DNA of 64,000 bases, from the NCBI RefSeq assembly GCF_004345265.1, contig NZ_SLUM01000004.1, forward strand, positions 1-64,000. The letters are read 5' to 3'. Positions 33,727 to 42,975 of the stretch are shown one piece after another. The notes under the pieces are model-generated. The model was not told where the DNA came from. It did not search any database and saw only the letters and a list, made by a program, of their open reading frames with translations. Made by a program: the position numbers and the translations under genes. How positions within the stretch are numbered: position 1 is the stretch's first letter; every line of letters starts with the position of its first letter. This DNA is from Allofournierella massiliensis (GTDB lineage: Bacteria > Bacillota > Clostridia > Oscillospirales > Ruminococcaceae).

Positions 33727-34371
33727 ATGAAGAAGGTTATTTCTACCGTTGCTGCTCTGGCTCTGGCTGCTGCTATGGCTACCTCCGCTTTCGCTGCTGG
33801 TTCTGGTTACACCAAGGACGAGCTGAAGGCTAAGGCTGCTGAGTACTCCAACCAGGCTGCTGCTTACGGTGTTGACATGGCTCAGGTGAACGCTGCGATC
33901 GACGGTCTGACCGATTCCGCCAGCGTTGATGTGGCTGCTGTTAAGGCTGCCGCTGAGAAGGCTCAGGCTGCTCTGCAGACTGCTAACAGCCAGACTGAGA
34001 TCGGCAACATCGTGGACACTGCCCTGGCTGAGATGAAGGCTGCTGCCGGCAACAACAGCGTTGAGGCTGGCGATGTTTCTGTTCAGCTGAACCTGGATGG
34101 CTCTGCCACCGTTAAGGCTGAAGTGAAGGTTGGTGGTGTTTCCATCACCGCTTCCAAGACCACTGTTGCCAACACTGACCGTGCTCCCGAGTGGACCGAC
34201 AGCTCCAGCAAGGCTGACAGCACTACTGCTGCCACCTCCGGCGCTGCTGCTTCCACCGCTGGCGTGATCAAGGCTACCGGCCTGAACACCACCGGCGCCG
34301 CTGTTGTGGCTCTGGCTGTGGCTTCCGTTCTGGGCGCTGCTGCTGTGAAGGCTCGCAAGCTGGGTGAGTAA
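33727..34371 (+). CDS. Abundant secreted protein with LNTTG sorting signal, unknown function
   Basis: 214 aa. Signal peptide 1 to about 23 (ends SAFA), an Ala/Lys/Glu-rich helical part (30-110), a beta-like VSVQLNLDGSATVKAEVKV segment, a Ser/Thr/Ala linker (155-180), then LNTTG (186-190), a hydrophobic stretch and a basic tail (VKARK). That C-terminus is laid out as a cell-wall sorting signal with Asn in place of Pro. Codon use is strikingly biased (GCT, GTT, GGT), like rpsL and tuf and unlike its neighbours, implying very high expression. A class D sortase gene follows. No recognised functional domain. Confidence 0.8.
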   Translation: MKKVISTVAALALAAAMATSAFAAGSGYTKDELKAKAAEYSNQAAAYGVDMAQVNAAIDGLTDSASVDVAAVKAAAEKAQAALQTANSQTEIGNIVDTALAEMKAAAGNNSVEAGDVSVQLNLDGSATVKAEVKVGGVSITASKTTVANTDRAPEWTDSSSKADSTTAATSGAAASTAGVIKATGLNTTGAAVVALAVASVLGAAAVKARKLGE

Positions 34372-34418
34372 TCACTCGAACAAGGCAAATGATGTGTTTG
34401 CCACATAATTTGCCCGCG

Positions 34419-34460
34419 AACAAGGAAAGGAACCCGTTGTGCTAACTTTCCTTGTTTTTT
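34419..34460 (+). terminator. Intrinsic terminator after the surface protein gene
   Basis: Perfect 11-bp stem (34419-34429 with 34446-34456), then a T run. Confidence 0.75.
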
Positions 34461-34566
34461 GTGTTTTATAAAGGTTTTTTGCCTTTTGATATACATTTGC
34501 CACTGCCGGCTTGCCGCTCAGAACGGGAAGTGCAGGGCAAGCATCTCTTGAAAGGGGGCTATCCAA

Positions 34567-35292
34567 ATGCCCGTATATCATCGGCCGGACGATTCCCGGC
34601 CTGTCCGTCCGGCTCCTTCCCGGCCCAAAGCGCCGCTCTGGCGCAAAATGCTCAGCTTTGTGGGGGTGCCGGTACTGTTTGCCGCGCTTACTGCAGGGGT
34701 GCTGTATCTGGCTGCCATTCCCACGGTAGGGCCCTATGTGGGGCTTGCCCGTTACATGTTCAGCAAGGAGGAAGAAAGCCAGCCCGCCAATTTGTATGAG
34801 GAGCTGGCAAACAGCATTGAAAATGCCACCACGGTGCCGTACAGTGAGCTGGTGTATCCCACGAAGGGCGACCAGTATGGTCAGATTACCATTGAGGGTA
34901 CCAGCGTGGATGCGCCGCTGTATTACGGCGATTCCACCCGCGAGCTGAACCGGGGCGTGGCAACCTATGCGGATTCTACGGGCGCGGGTATCCCCGGCGA
35001 GAGCAAGACCGTGCTGCTGGCGGGCCATAACAACACCTTTTTCAATGGCCTGCAGGATGTGGAAGAGGGCAGCCTGATCCACATCGATACTCATTACGGC
35101 AGCTATGTGTACCGGGTAACCGAGATGAAGGTGGCCGATTATCAGGATGCCACCACCTACGATTTCACCCGCACGGACGAAAACCTGATTCTGTATACCT
35201 GCTACCCCTTTGACGCACTCGGCTTCACGCCCCAGCGTTACTTTGTGTACGCGGAGTATGTGTCCGGTCCGATGATCGACAAGAGCAAATAA
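34567..35292 (+). CDS. Class D sortase
   Basis: 241 aa transpeptidase that cleaves a sorting motif and anchors the protein to the wall. Short Pro/Arg-rich cytoplasmic end, one membrane helix (about 31-52), then the sortase barrel with H154 in LLAGHNN, C212 in YTCYPFD and R224 in TPQRYFV. The Cys motif followed by PFDALGFTPQR fits class D. AAAGGGGG precedes the ATG. Its closest candidate substrate is the LNTTG protein immediately upstream. Confidence 0.9.
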   Translation: MPVYHRPDDSRPVRPAPSRPKAPLWRKMLSFVGVPVLFAALTAGVLYLAAIPTVGPYVGLARYMFSKEEESQPANLYEELANSIENATTVPYSELVYPTKGDQYGQITIEGTSVDAPLYYGDSTRELNRGVATYADSTGAGIPGESKTVLLAGHNNTFFNGLQDVEEGSLIHIDTHYGSYVYRVTEMKVADYQDATTYDFTRTDENLILYTCYPFDALGFTPQRYFVYAEYVSGPMIDKSK

Positions 35293-35309
35293 CAGGGAGG
35301 CGGCAAAGG

Positions 35310-36197
35310 ATGAAACAGAAAAAAATCCGCAGAAATGCTGCCGGCCCGGTGATTACCGGAGCGGTGGCATGGGTGCTCAGCTTTTTGCTGGTGCTGCTCA
35401 CGGTGCTGGGTGTTGTGGCGTGTACCGTATGCAATTCCCGCTATCTGCGCAGCCAGGTGCTGGAGAGCGGTTTCTGCCAGGCCACGCTGGAGCAGCTGAA
35501 CGAAAACTACATCAGCTACGGCAATGCGGGCGGCATTCCACAGGAAGTGATGACCAGCATTGTGACCGAGGATCAGATCCAGCAGGACATGTTCCGGGCG
35601 GTGGAAGCCCTGTATCAGGGAGACCGGCGCCTGATCGCCCATCCGGAGGTGGCCGAAGCGGCAGTGGAAGCCATCGAAAACAATCTGGAGGAGCGGGGCA
35701 TTCAGCTGACGGACGAGATCCGCGAGGCGGTGCAGGAGATGGCCAGCGGCTGTCAGGTGGACTACGACAACTACGTGCAGCTGATCGTGGCGCCCTACAT
35801 TGCACCTTATATGGCGCGCATCACCCAGATGGTATGGATCGGGTTTGCAGTGCTGGCGGTGGTCTGCGTGATCGCACTGGTGCTGCTGATGCGGCTGCAG
35901 CCTTCCGGCGCGGCCCGGCTGCGCTGGTGCATTAACGCCTTTTCCGCAGCGGTGCTGTTCAGTGTGGTGGTTCCGCTGCTGTTTAACGGGCTGATTCGGA
36001 TGGACCGGCTGAATCTGAAGCCGGAGACTCTGAAGATGCTGGTAGCGTCCTACACACACGGCGCGGTTGAAGTATTTTTCTACTTCGCACTGATCTATGC
36101 AGTGGTGGTAATTGCGCTGGCCATCGCCTGGCGTGCGGGGCTCAAGCAGTATCGCATGGTCTACCGCCGGGAGAAGGAAGAGCGGGAGGAAGTGTAA
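35310..36197 (+). CDS. Four-helix membrane protein, unknown function
   Basis: 295 aa. Membrane helices near 10-36, 175-197, 208-232 and 255-277. The 140-residue loop between helices 1 and 2 is probably extracytoplasmic and mostly helical, with many Glu and Gln. Starts 17 bp after the sortase with GGGAGG before the ATG, so it is cotranscribed with it. I do not recognise the family; partnership with the sortase or the VanY-like enzyme is only suggested by position. Confidence 0.7.
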   Translation: MKQKKIRRNAAGPVITGAVAWVLSFLLVLLTVLGVVACTVCNSRYLRSQVLESGFCQATLEQLNENYISYGNAGGIPQEVMTSIVTEDQIQQDMFRAVEALYQGDRRLIAHPEVAEAAVEAIENNLEERGIQLTDEIREAVQEMASGCQVDYDNYVQLIVAPYIAPYMARITQMVWIGFAVLAVVCVIALVLLMRLQPSGAARLRWCINAFSAAVLFSVVVPLLFNGLIRMDRLNLKPETLKMLVASYTHGAVEVFFYFALIYAVVVIALAIAWRAGLKQYRMVYRREKEEREEV

Positions 36198-36233
36198 GAA
36201 ATCCCGCACAAAACGGCACGAGGGGGGTAAACC

Positions 36234-37142
36234 ATGCCGCATGAGATGAAATATTTTACTCCGGAAGAGGAGAAAAAAATGCAGCAGAGTGCTGCGCAGA
36301 CTGCAGCTCCGGCGCAGAAGGTGCGCTGGTCAGCGGAAGGCGGTTCGGAGCCGGAAGGAAACGGTTCCGGCGGCCGGAAAATCTGGATTGCAGTGCTGGT
36401 GGTTCTGATTGCGGCGGTGTTGATTGCTGCTGCCCTGTTGTGGGGCGGCAGGTTTGGAAAGAGGGAGCAGCCGGAAAGCCAGCCGGTATCTTCGCAGGCG
36501 GCCAGCGCTTCGGCCGAGCCGACTGCAGAGCCTTCTCCCACGCCGGTGCCCGGCCCTGCGGTGACCGCAGAGGACTGGTTCGCGGTGCTGAACGGCCCGG
36601 GCAATCCGCTGCCCGAAGGGTTTGATCCCCAGACGGATGCCATTGACGGTGCGGGCTATTATCTGGACAGCCACGCTGTGGAGGATTTCTTCGCCATGCA
36701 GCAGGCCGCTCAGGAAGCGGGGCTGCAGCTGAAGATTATTTCCGGTTTCCGCAGCACGACCCGCCAGCAGCAGCTGTATGAACAGGAAGTACAGGCACTG
36801 CTGAATCAGGGGCTGGATCAGGCTGCCGCGGAGCAGCAGGCTCAGCAGGTGGAGCAGAAGGCTTACGAGTCGGACCACAACACCGGCCTTGCCGTGGATC
36901 TGGTGCCCCAGTACAGCCAGACCAAGAATGCCGAGACCATTGTGCAGACCCCGGAATATCAGTGGCTCAGCGAGCATGCGGCGGAATACGGCTTTGTGCT
37001 GCGCTATCCGGAGGATAAGCAGGAGATCACCGGCGTGGAGTTCAAGCCCTGGCACTGGCGTTATGTGGGCAAGGAGCTGGCCTCCTTCCTGACCGAGCAG
37101 AATCTTACGCTGGAAGAGTACTGGCAGCAATATTTAAGCTAA
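36234..37142 (+). CDS. VanY-like D-alanyl-D-alanine carboxypeptidase (M15B)
   Basis: 302 aa. Cytoplasmic N-terminus, one membrane helix (about 44-66), a Ser/Pro/Thr linker, then the zinc peptidase with SGFRST, the ESDHNTGLAVDLV metal motif and the catalytic/ligand segment KPWHWRYVG. Trims the terminal D-Ala of peptidoglycan stem peptides outside the membrane. Last gene of the surface operon; trimming of stem peptides could affect sortase attachment sites (inference). Confidence 0.9.
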   Translation: MPHEMKYFTPEEEKKMQQSAAQTAAPAQKVRWSAEGGSEPEGNGSGGRKIWIAVLVVLIAAVLIAAALLWGGRFGKREQPESQPVSSQAASASAEPTAEPSPTPVPGPAVTAEDWFAVLNGPGNPLPEGFDPQTDAIDGAGYYLDSHAVEDFFAMQQAAQEAGLQLKIISGFRSTTRQQQLYEQEVQALLNQGLDQAAAEQQAQQVEQKAYESDHNTGLAVDLVPQYSQTKNAETIVQTPEYQWLSEHAAEYGFVLRYPEDKQEITGVEFKPWHWRYVGKELASFLTEQNLTLEEYWQQYLS

Positions 37143-37169
37143 ACAGTACGAACTGTAAAATGCTTTAAA

Positions 37170-37210
37170 ACGGGAAGAACCATTCAAACCGGGTTCTTCC
37201 TGTTTTTTTT
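37170..37210 (+). terminator. Intrinsic terminator after the VanY-like gene
   Basis: 12-bp stem (37170-37181 with 37192-37203, one G-U) followed by eight T. Confidence 0.78.
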
Positions 37211-37231
37211 GCAGGCAAAGAGCAAAAAAGC

Positions 37232-37260
37232 TTGCATTTTGAAAGCATGCGTGCTATACT
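37232..37260 (+). promoter_or_regulatory. Promoter of rpmE
   Basis: TTGCAT (37232-37237), 17-bp spacer, TATACT (37255-37260). Confidence 0.7.
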
Positions 37261-37267
37261 ATTTTGG

Positions 37268-37390
37268 CAATCGTTCCGACGGCCGCTCCATACGCACAGG
37301 ATGGTGTATGCTGGTGGCCTCCTATTGAAGGTTGTGATGGGCGCATGTATCAAGCATGGCCCCCTTAGTCATTAACCAGAAAGAGGTGAA
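37268..37390 (+). promoter_or_regulatory. Leader of the L31 mRNA, possible autoregulatory structure
   Basis: About 120 nt lie between promoter and start codon, with a CATACGC/GTGTATG inverted repeat (37288-37312). L31 mRNAs in several bacterial groups carry autoregulatory leaders. I cannot match a specific family by eye. Confidence 0.35.
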
Positions 37391-37394
37391 AAGA

Positions 37395-37598
37395 ATGAAA
37401 CAGGGCATCCATCCCAATTATGTGGACTGCACCATCACCTGCGCTTGCGGCGAGGTCATCCACACCCGTTCCACCAAGCCTGAGATCCACGTTGAAGTTT
37501 GCTCCAAGTGCCATCCTTTCTACACTGGCAAGCAGAAACTGGTTGACACCGGCGGACGTGTTGATCGCTTCAACCGTCGTTTCGGTCTCAAGAAGTAA
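37395..37598 (+). CDS. rpmE: 50S ribosomal protein L31
   Basis: 67 aa, zinc-binding (C+) type with C16, C18, C36 and C39 (ACACG and VCSKCHPF). I chose ATG 37395 after AGAGGTG because L31 starts MKQGIHP; the frame is open 13 codons upstream. It stands alone, closed by a terminator. Confidence 0.95.
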   Translation: MKQGIHPNYVDCTITCACGEVIHTRSTKPEIHVEVCSKCHPFYTGKQKLVDTGGRVDRFNRRFGLKK

Positions 37599-37610
37599 GA
37601 TCCAAAAGCC

Positions 37611-37642
37611 AAAAAGGCGGTTTGTTTCAAACCGCCTTTTTT
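37611..37642 (+). terminator. Intrinsic terminator after rpmE
   Basis: Stem of about 13 bp (37611-37624 with 37628-37641) with A and T flanks. Confidence 0.8.
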
Positions 37643-37677
37643 GTTGTCTGTAAATGAGAAAAGAGGGAGGGCCGCCC

Positions 37678-38298
37678 ATGCAGGACTATCGCACCATTCA
37701 GGGAACTGCCACAGCCGAGATTGAGGAAAAGCGCAGCCGGTTCATCGCCAATGTGTCCTTTGCCGACACCGAGGAAAAGGCGGTGGAATTTCTGAACAGC
37801 ATCCGCGCCCAGCACCGCACCGCCCGGCACAACGTGTATGCCTATGTGCTGCGGGAGGGTGGAAGAATGCGCTATTCCGACGATGGCGAGCCTGCCAAGA
37901 CCGCGGGCCTGCCGGTGCTGGAGAGCATCCAGCATGCCGGCCTTACCGACTGCATCGTGGTGGTGACCCGTTACTTTGGCGGTATTCTTCTGGGCACCGG
38001 CGGTCTGGTTCGGGCCTACACCGAAAGCGCGGCCAGCGGCCTGCGGGCTGCGAAGATTGTGACTGTGCGCTCCTGCGTGAAGCTCACCGTGGAGGTGGAC
38101 TACTCGCTGTACGAGCGGGCGATGCTGCTGCTTCAGGGGGCGGGCGCGCAGGTGGATGAGCCGGTCTTTGCCGACAAGGTCACCCTTACCGCCACTCTGC
38201 CTGCCGGGCAGGAAGCCGGCCTGCCCACCGCTTTTCAGGAGCTGAGCCGCGGCGCGGTGACCCCCCGTATCTCCCAGCCCTTCTACACCCCGTTCTGA
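37678..38298 (+). CDS. YigZ/IMPACT family protein
   Basis: 206 aa. N-terminal UPF0029/IMPACT domain with EKRSRFIANV and the RYSDDGEP-like segment (MRYSDDGEPAKTAG), VTRYFGGILLGTGGLVRAY, then a small DUF1949 C-terminal domain. Its bacterial role is not settled; it is linked to translation or nucleic-acid binding. I chose ATG 37678, 7 nt after GAGGGAGG, over ATG 37654. Confidence 0.88.
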   Translation: MQDYRTIQGTATAEIEEKRSRFIANVSFADTEEKAVEFLNSIRAQHRTARHNVYAYVLREGGRMRYSDDGEPAKTAGLPVLESIQHAGLTDCIVVVTRYFGGILLGTGGLVRAYTESAASGLRAAKIVTVRSCVKLTVEVDYSLYERAMLLLQGAGAQVDEPVFADKVTLTATLPAGQEAGLPTAFQELSRGAVTPRISQPFYTPF

Positions 38299-38370
38299 TG
38301 CACCCCGGGCGACGTTTGGCGTAAAATAATTGGGGCTTTTGCAAAAAATTCACAGAATGAAAAAAGGGTT

Positions 38371-38399
38371 TTGGGCCTTTGTGTCGTATATATTATTAC
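38371..38399 (+). promoter_or_regulatory. Possible promoter of the dgt-dnaG-rpoD operon
   Basis: TTGGGC (38371-38376), 17-bp spacer, TATTAC (38394-38399). A modest match in a 147-bp gap that contains little else. Confidence 0.35.
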
Positions 38400-38445
38400 A
38401 AGACGTATCGGCCAGAGGGCGCGAAGCACAGGGGAGGGACATGCC

Positions 38446-39450
38446 ATGGACGAAATTCGGAAGCACACAGAGCAGATTGAACGCCAGATTCTGGCGCCGG
38501 GCGCTGCACTCGCTGAGTGCAGCCGGGGCCGTGTGCGGCCGGAAGAGCCCTGCCCCCTGCGCACCTGTTATCAGCAGGACCGGGATCGGGTGGTTCACTG
38601 CAAGTCCTTCCGGCGGCTCAAGCAAAAGACCCAGGTATTCCTTTCCCCGGAGGGGGATCATTACCGCACCCGGCTGACCCACACGCTGGAGGTGGATCAG
38701 ATTGCCCGCACCATTGCCCGGGCGCTGCGCCTGAACGAGGATCTGACCGAAGCCATTGCCCTGGGGCATGATCTGGGGCATACCCCCTTCGGCCATGCGG
38801 GGGAGCGGGCGCTGAACCAGCTGAGCCCCCATGGTTTCCGCCATTATCAGCAGAGCCTGCGGGTGGTGGATCGGCTGGAGCGCCGCTTCACCGGCCTGAA
38901 TCTCACCTGGGAGGTGCGCAACGGCCTGGTGTGCCACACCAAGGGCACCTGGCCCGCCACGCTGGAGGGGTGTGCGGTGCGTTATTCCGACCGCATTGCC
39001 TATATGAACCACGACATTGAGGACGCCATCACCGCCGGTGTGCTGCGCCCGGAGCAGCTGCCCCGGGACGTGGTGGAGGTGCTGGGTGACACCAAGAGCC
39101 GGCGTATTACCACCCTGATTGCCGATCTGGTGGCTCACAGCAGCCAGTCCCAGCTGGCCTTCAGCCCGGAAGTGGGCGAGGCCTACGAGGCGCTTCACTC
39201 CTTCATGTACTCCACTGTTTATGTGGATAAGACCGCCAAGAAGGAGGAGGAAAAGGTGGAGCGGGTGATCGGCGGGCTGTACGAGCGGCTGAGCACCCAC
39301 ATCGACCTGCTTCCGGAAGGCTTTCTGCAGATTGCTTATCAGGAAGGGGTGGATCGGGCGGTCACCGATTATATCAGCGGCATGAGCGACGAGTTCGCCA
39401 TCCGCACCTTTGAAGACTTTTTCGTGCCCCGCAAGTGGCACGTTCTGTAA
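38446..39450 (+). CDS. dgt: Deoxyguanosinetriphosphate triphosphohydrolase-like HD protein
   Basis: 334 aa. The HD phosphohydrolase motifs are visible: RLTHTLEV, GHDLGHTPFGHAGE and YSDRIAYMNHDIED. Hydrolyses dNTPs to nucleosides plus triphosphate, and in Firmicutes it often sits before dnaG. ATG 38446 is 7 nt after GGGGAGGG. Followed by dnaG after 49 bp. Confidence 0.92.
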   Translation: MDEIRKHTEQIERQILAPGAALAECSRGRVRPEEPCPLRTCYQQDRDRVVHCKSFRRLKQKTQVFLSPEGDHYRTRLTHTLEVDQIARTIARALRLNEDLTEAIALGHDLGHTPFGHAGERALNQLSPHGFRHYQQSLRVVDRLERRFTGLNLTWEVRNGLVCHTKGTWPATLEGCAVRYSDRIAYMNHDIEDAITAGVLRPEQLPRDVVEVLGDTKSRRITTLIADLVAHSSQSQLAFSPEVGEAYEALHSFMYSTVYVDKTAKKEEEKVERVIGGLYERLSTHIDLLPEGFLQIAYQEGVDRAVTDYISGMSDEFAIRTFEDFFVPRKWHVL

Positions 39451-39499
39451 GGGCTGCTTTGCCGCCCGATATTCCTGACCCGGAAAGGAGGGGCTGCCT

Positions 39500-41257
39500 G
39501 TGATTCCCCATGAATATGTGGAGGAAGTGGTGCGCCGCAATGACATCACCGACGTGGTGGCCAGCTATGTGCAGCTGCGCCACCGGGGCCGCACCCACAC
39601 CGGGCTGTGCCCCTTCCACAGCGAAAAGACACCCTCCTTCGTGGTCTACCCGGAGACCCAGAGTTTCTACTGCTTCGGCTGCGGAGCGGGCGGCGACGTG
39701 ATCACCTTCATCAAAAAGATCAACAATCTGGACTATGTGGAGGCGGTCAAGTATCTGGCGGGCCGGGCCGGCATGCCCATGCCCGAGGAGGACGACAAGG
39801 TGGGCCGGCTGCGCAGCCGGGTGCTCTCGGTGAACAAGGAGACCGCCCGCTTTTTCTACGAGCAGCTGAATGCCCCCACCGAAGAAGCTGCTGCTGCCCG
39901 GGCCTACTGGCGGGGGCGCGGTCTGTCCGACTCCACCATCCGGCGGTTCGGCCTGGGCTATGCGCCCAATGACTTCCGGGCGCTGCGCATGCACCTGCGG
40001 GCCAAGGGCTTCACCGAAGAGGAGATGCTGGCCGCCGGCGTGGAAAAGCGCAGCGAAAAGGGCAACGTGTACGACGCCTTCCGGGGGCGGGTGATGACCC
40101 CCATCTTCGACCTGCGGGGCAACGTGATTGCCTTCGGCGGGCGGGTGCTGGGCAACGAGAAGCCCAAGTATATCAACAGCCCGGAAACGCTGGTCTACAA
40201 AAAGAGCAAGGCCATGTTCGCGCTGAGCATTGCCAAAAAGAGCACCAGCCGCCGCTACATTCTGTGCGAAGGCTATATGGACGTGATCAGCCTGCATCAG
40301 GCCGGGTTCGATACGGCGGTGGCCGCTTGCGGCACCGCCCTTACCGCCGAGCAGGTGCGGCTGCTGGCCGAGTACGCCGACGAGGTGGTGCTCTGCTACG
40401 ACTCGGACGAGGCGGGCCAGAAGGCCACCGCCCGCAGTCTGGGCCTGTTCAGCGAAAGCCCGGTGAAGGTATCGGTGCTGAACATTCCCAACGCCAAGGA
40501 CCCGGACGAATTCATCAAAAAGTTCGGGCGGGACGCCTTCGAACGGCTGCTCAACGGCACCAGCAATGCCATTGAGTACAAGATCCAGAAGGTGAGGAGC
40601 AAATACGACATCACCCGGGCGGCGGATCGGGTGGAATACATCAAGGAGGTCATCCGCATTCTGGCCGACGGCGTTTCGCCCACCGAGCGGGACATTTACG
40701 CCGGACGACTGGCGGAGGAAACCGACGTGGCCAAGGCGGCAATTCTGAACCAGCTGGATGCCGCGGTGAAGGCGGGCCGACGCCGAAAGCAGCGCCAGTT
40801 TGAGCGGGATCTGCTGAATCAGGGGCTGGGGTCGGACATCAAGCTGCCCTACAACACCATGAACAGCGAGAAGGCTCTGGGCGTGGCCAGTGCCGAGCAG
40901 CAGCTGGTGGCGGCCATGGTCAAAAACCCGGATTTCATCTCCACGGTGGAAAAACGCCTTGCCCCCGAGCAGTTCCTCATGGAGGACATGGGGGAGGCCT
41001 ACCGGGCCATCCTGCGCTGCAGGGCCCAGGGCATCCGGCCGGATCTGACCGCTCTGGCTACCCAGCTGCCGGAGGATACCGTGAACCGGATCTCCCATCT
41101 GCTGGCCCGCAACTACGATGTGGGCATCGGCCCGCGGGATGTGGAGATGTATCTGAACCGCATCCAGCAGAGCGCCCCCAAAAGCACCGAAGCCGCCCGC
41201 ATGAGCGGCCAGGAACTGGAAGATTACCTTGCCGGGCTGCGACGCCAGAAGGCGTAA
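39500..41257 (+). CDS. dnaG: DNA primase DnaG
   Basis: 585 aa. N-terminal CHC2 zinc finger (CPFH and CFGCGAGG), RNA polymerase core, Toprim motif [14 protein letters not shown] around 255, and a helicase-binding C-terminal domain. Makes RNA primers at the replication fork. Starts with GTG 39500, 6 nt after AAAGGAGGGG. Confidence 0.97.
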   Translation: MIPHEYVEEVVRRNDITDVVASYVQLRHRGRTHTGLCPFHSEKTPSFVVYPETQSFYCFGCGAGGDVITFIKKINNLDYVEAVKYLAGRAGMPMPEEDDKVGRLRSRVLSVNKETARFFYEQLNAPTEEAAAARAYWRGRGLSDSTIRRFGLGYAPNDFRALRMHLRAKGFTEEEMLAAGVEKRSEKGNVYDAFRGRVMTPIFDLRGNVIAFGGRVLGNEKPKYINSPETLVYKKSKAMFALSIAKKSTSRRYILCEGYMDVISLHQAGFDTAVAACGTALTAEQVRLLAEYADEVVLCYDSDEAGQKATARSLGLFSESPVKVSVLNIPNAKDPDEFIKKFGRDAFERLLNGTSNAIEYKIQKVRSKYDITRAADRVEYIKEVIRILADGVSPTERDIYAGRLAEETDVAKAAILNQLDAAVKAGRRRKQRQFERDLLNQGLGSDIKLPYNTMNSEKALGVASAEQQLVAAMVKNPDFISTVEKRLAPEQFLMEDMGEAYRAILRCRAQGIRPDLTALATQLPEDTVNRISHLLARNYDVGIGPRDVEMYLNRIQQSAPKSTEAARMSGQELEDYLAGLRRQKA

Positions 41258-41328
41258 ACCCCGGCAGAATTACATATTACACAGGTCAAAAAGTCCAAAT
41301 GTATCCAAACCAGGAGGAAGTAAAAGAT

Positions 41329-42576
41329 ATGGCAGAAAAGAAAATCACCATCCGCGAACTGATCGAGACCGGCAAGCGCAACGGCAAGCTGACCACCAAG
41401 CAGATCAACGACGCCATTGAGGAAACCGGCTTCGACGTGGAGCAGATCGACAAGCTGTATGAGACGCTGGAAGGCCACAATGTGGAGATCGTGGATGAGC
41501 CGGACGCCGATTCCGAAAACTTTACCCTCACCGAGGACAGCGTGGATATGTTCGAGAACGCCCTGTCTGCCGAGGGCGTTGCCATCGACGATCCGGTCAA
41601 GGTCTACCTGAAGGAGATTGGCCGGGTGCCTCTGCTCAGCGGCGACGAGGAAATTCGCCTGGCGCTGGACATTCTGGACGGCAACAAGGCCATTGAGGAA
41701 AAGAAGGAAAAGTTCGCCAAGATCTGCGAGATCGAGGACAACAAGGAGCTCTCCAGCGATGAGAAGCGCATCTGGCTGACCCAGACCAAGGATGCGCTGC
41801 CCACCGAACAGCGCATCGAGCTGCGCAATCTGGAAACCGCCATCCGCAAGGGCGAGCGGGCCAAGCAGCGCCTGAGCGAGGCCAACCTGCGTCTGGTGGT
41901 GTCCATCGCCAAGCGGTATGTGGGCCGTGGCATGCAGTTCCTGGATCTGATCCAGGAGGGTAACCTGGGTCTGATCAAGGCAGTGGAGAAGTTCGACCAC
42001 ACCAAGGGCTTCAAGTTCTCCACCTACGCCACCTGGTGGATCCGGCAGGCCATCACCCGCGCCATCGCGGATCAGGCCCGTACCATCCGTATCCCGGTGC
42101 ACATGGTGGAAACCATCAACAAGGTGAAGAAGGTGTCCAGCCAGCTGCTGCACCAGAATGGCCACGAGCCCACCGCGGACGAGATCAGCGAGGCGCTGGA
42201 CATGCCCGTGGAAAAGGTGCGCGAGATCATGCGTGTGGCCCAGGAGCCGGTAAGCCTGGAGACTCCCATCGGTGAGGAGGAGGACAGCCATCTGGGCGAC
42301 TTCATCCCCGATGAGGATGCCCCCGTGCCCGCCGAGGCTGCCAGCCATACCCTGCTGAAGGAGCAGCTGTCCGCCGTGCTGGGCAGCCTGACCCCCCGTG
42401 AGGAAAAGGTGCTGCGCCTGCGCTTTGGTCTGGAGGACGGCCGTCCCCGCACCTTGGAAGAGGTGGGCCACGAGTTTGAGGTTACCCGTGAGCGTATCCG
42501 TCAGATTGAGGCCAAGGCTCTGCGCAAGCTGCGCCACCCCAGCCGCTCCAAGAAGCTGCGGGATTTCCTGGATTGA
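41329..42576 (+). CDS. rpoD: Primary sigma factor RpoD (SigA)
   Basis: 415 aa. Region 1.1-like acidic N-terminus, region 1.2 ([16 protein letters not shown]), region 2 ([26 protein letters not shown]), region 3, and region 4 helix-turn-helix ([20 protein letters not shown]). ATG 41329 follows AGGAGG by 11 nt; ATG 41299 has no ribosome site. The dnaG-rpoD order is the classic macromolecular synthesis operon. Confidence 0.97.
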   Translation: MAEKKITIRELIETGKRNGKLTTKQINDAIEETGFDVEQIDKLYETLEGHNVEIVDEPDADSENFTLTEDSVDMFENALSAEGVAIDDPVKVYLKEIGRVPLLSGDEEIRLALDILDGNKAIEEKKEKFAKICEIEDNKELSSDEKRIWLTQTKDALPTEQRIELRNLETAIRKGERAKQRLSEANLRLVVSIAKRYVGRGMQFLDLIQEGNLGLIKAVEKFDHTKGFKFSTYATWWIRQAITRAIADQARTIRIPVHMVETINKVKKVSSQLLHQNGHEPTADEISEALDMPVEKVREIMRVAQEPVSLETPIGEEEDSHLGDFIPDEDAPVPAEAASHTLLKEQLSAVLGSLTPREEKVLRLRFGLEDGRPRTLEEVGHEFEVTRERIRQIEAKALRKLRHPSRSKKLRDFLD

Positions 42577-42624
42577 TCATCAAACAGGCACAAGCAGGTA
42601 TCACAAAGAAAAGGAGAACCGTAT

Positions 42625-42921
42625 ATGCTGGCGAACTGGAATGTGAACGAGGAGCAGATCCGCAAACAGCAGGAAGAGCTGAAGGCGAAGATGAATTTTA
42701 CCTACGTGGGCCATGGCCCCAAGGCCACCGGCTTTTTTGCCAAGGAGTTTAAACGCAAGCCCGGCCTGTATGTCCGCTGCACCACCTGCGGCTACTACAT
42801 GCCGCTGGATGCCCGGGGCGAGGAGACCTGCATCTGCGGCAACCTGAAGCGCACCGAGCGGGAATTCCGCCATGAGCTGCCCGCCACCGAGATTGAGGTG
42901 TTCAAGGGGCAGCGCAAATAA
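42625..42921 (+). CDS. Small zinc-ribbon protein, unknown function
   Basis: 98 aa, soluble. A four-Cys ribbon, RCTTCGYYM then ETCICGN, lies around residues 50-73, with charged helical flanks. AAAAGGAGA precedes the ATG. It lies 48 bp after rpoD and is closed by a strong terminator, so it is probably cotranscribed with the sigma factor. I do not recognise the family. Confidence 0.75.
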   Translation: MLANWNVNEEQIRKQQEELKAKMNFTYVGHGPKATGFFAKEFKRKPGLYVRCTTCGYYMPLDARGEETCICGNLKRTEREFRHELPATEIEVFKGQRK

Positions 42922-42932
42922 GCAGAACATAA

Positions 42933-42967
42933 CAAAATGCCGCCTGGGTTTTCAGGCGGCATTTTTT
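42933..42967. terminator. Bidirectional terminator
   Basis: Perfect 13-bp stem (42933-42945 with 42952-42964) with T runs on both sides. Ends the rpoD operon and the convergent nucleoside phosphorylase gene. Confidence 0.82.
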
Positions 42968-42975
42968 TGCGTTGT

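Noticed and set aside
41299-41328. Upstream ATG of rpoD at 41299
   Set aside because: It has no ribosome site, whereas AGGAGG precedes the ATG at 41329.
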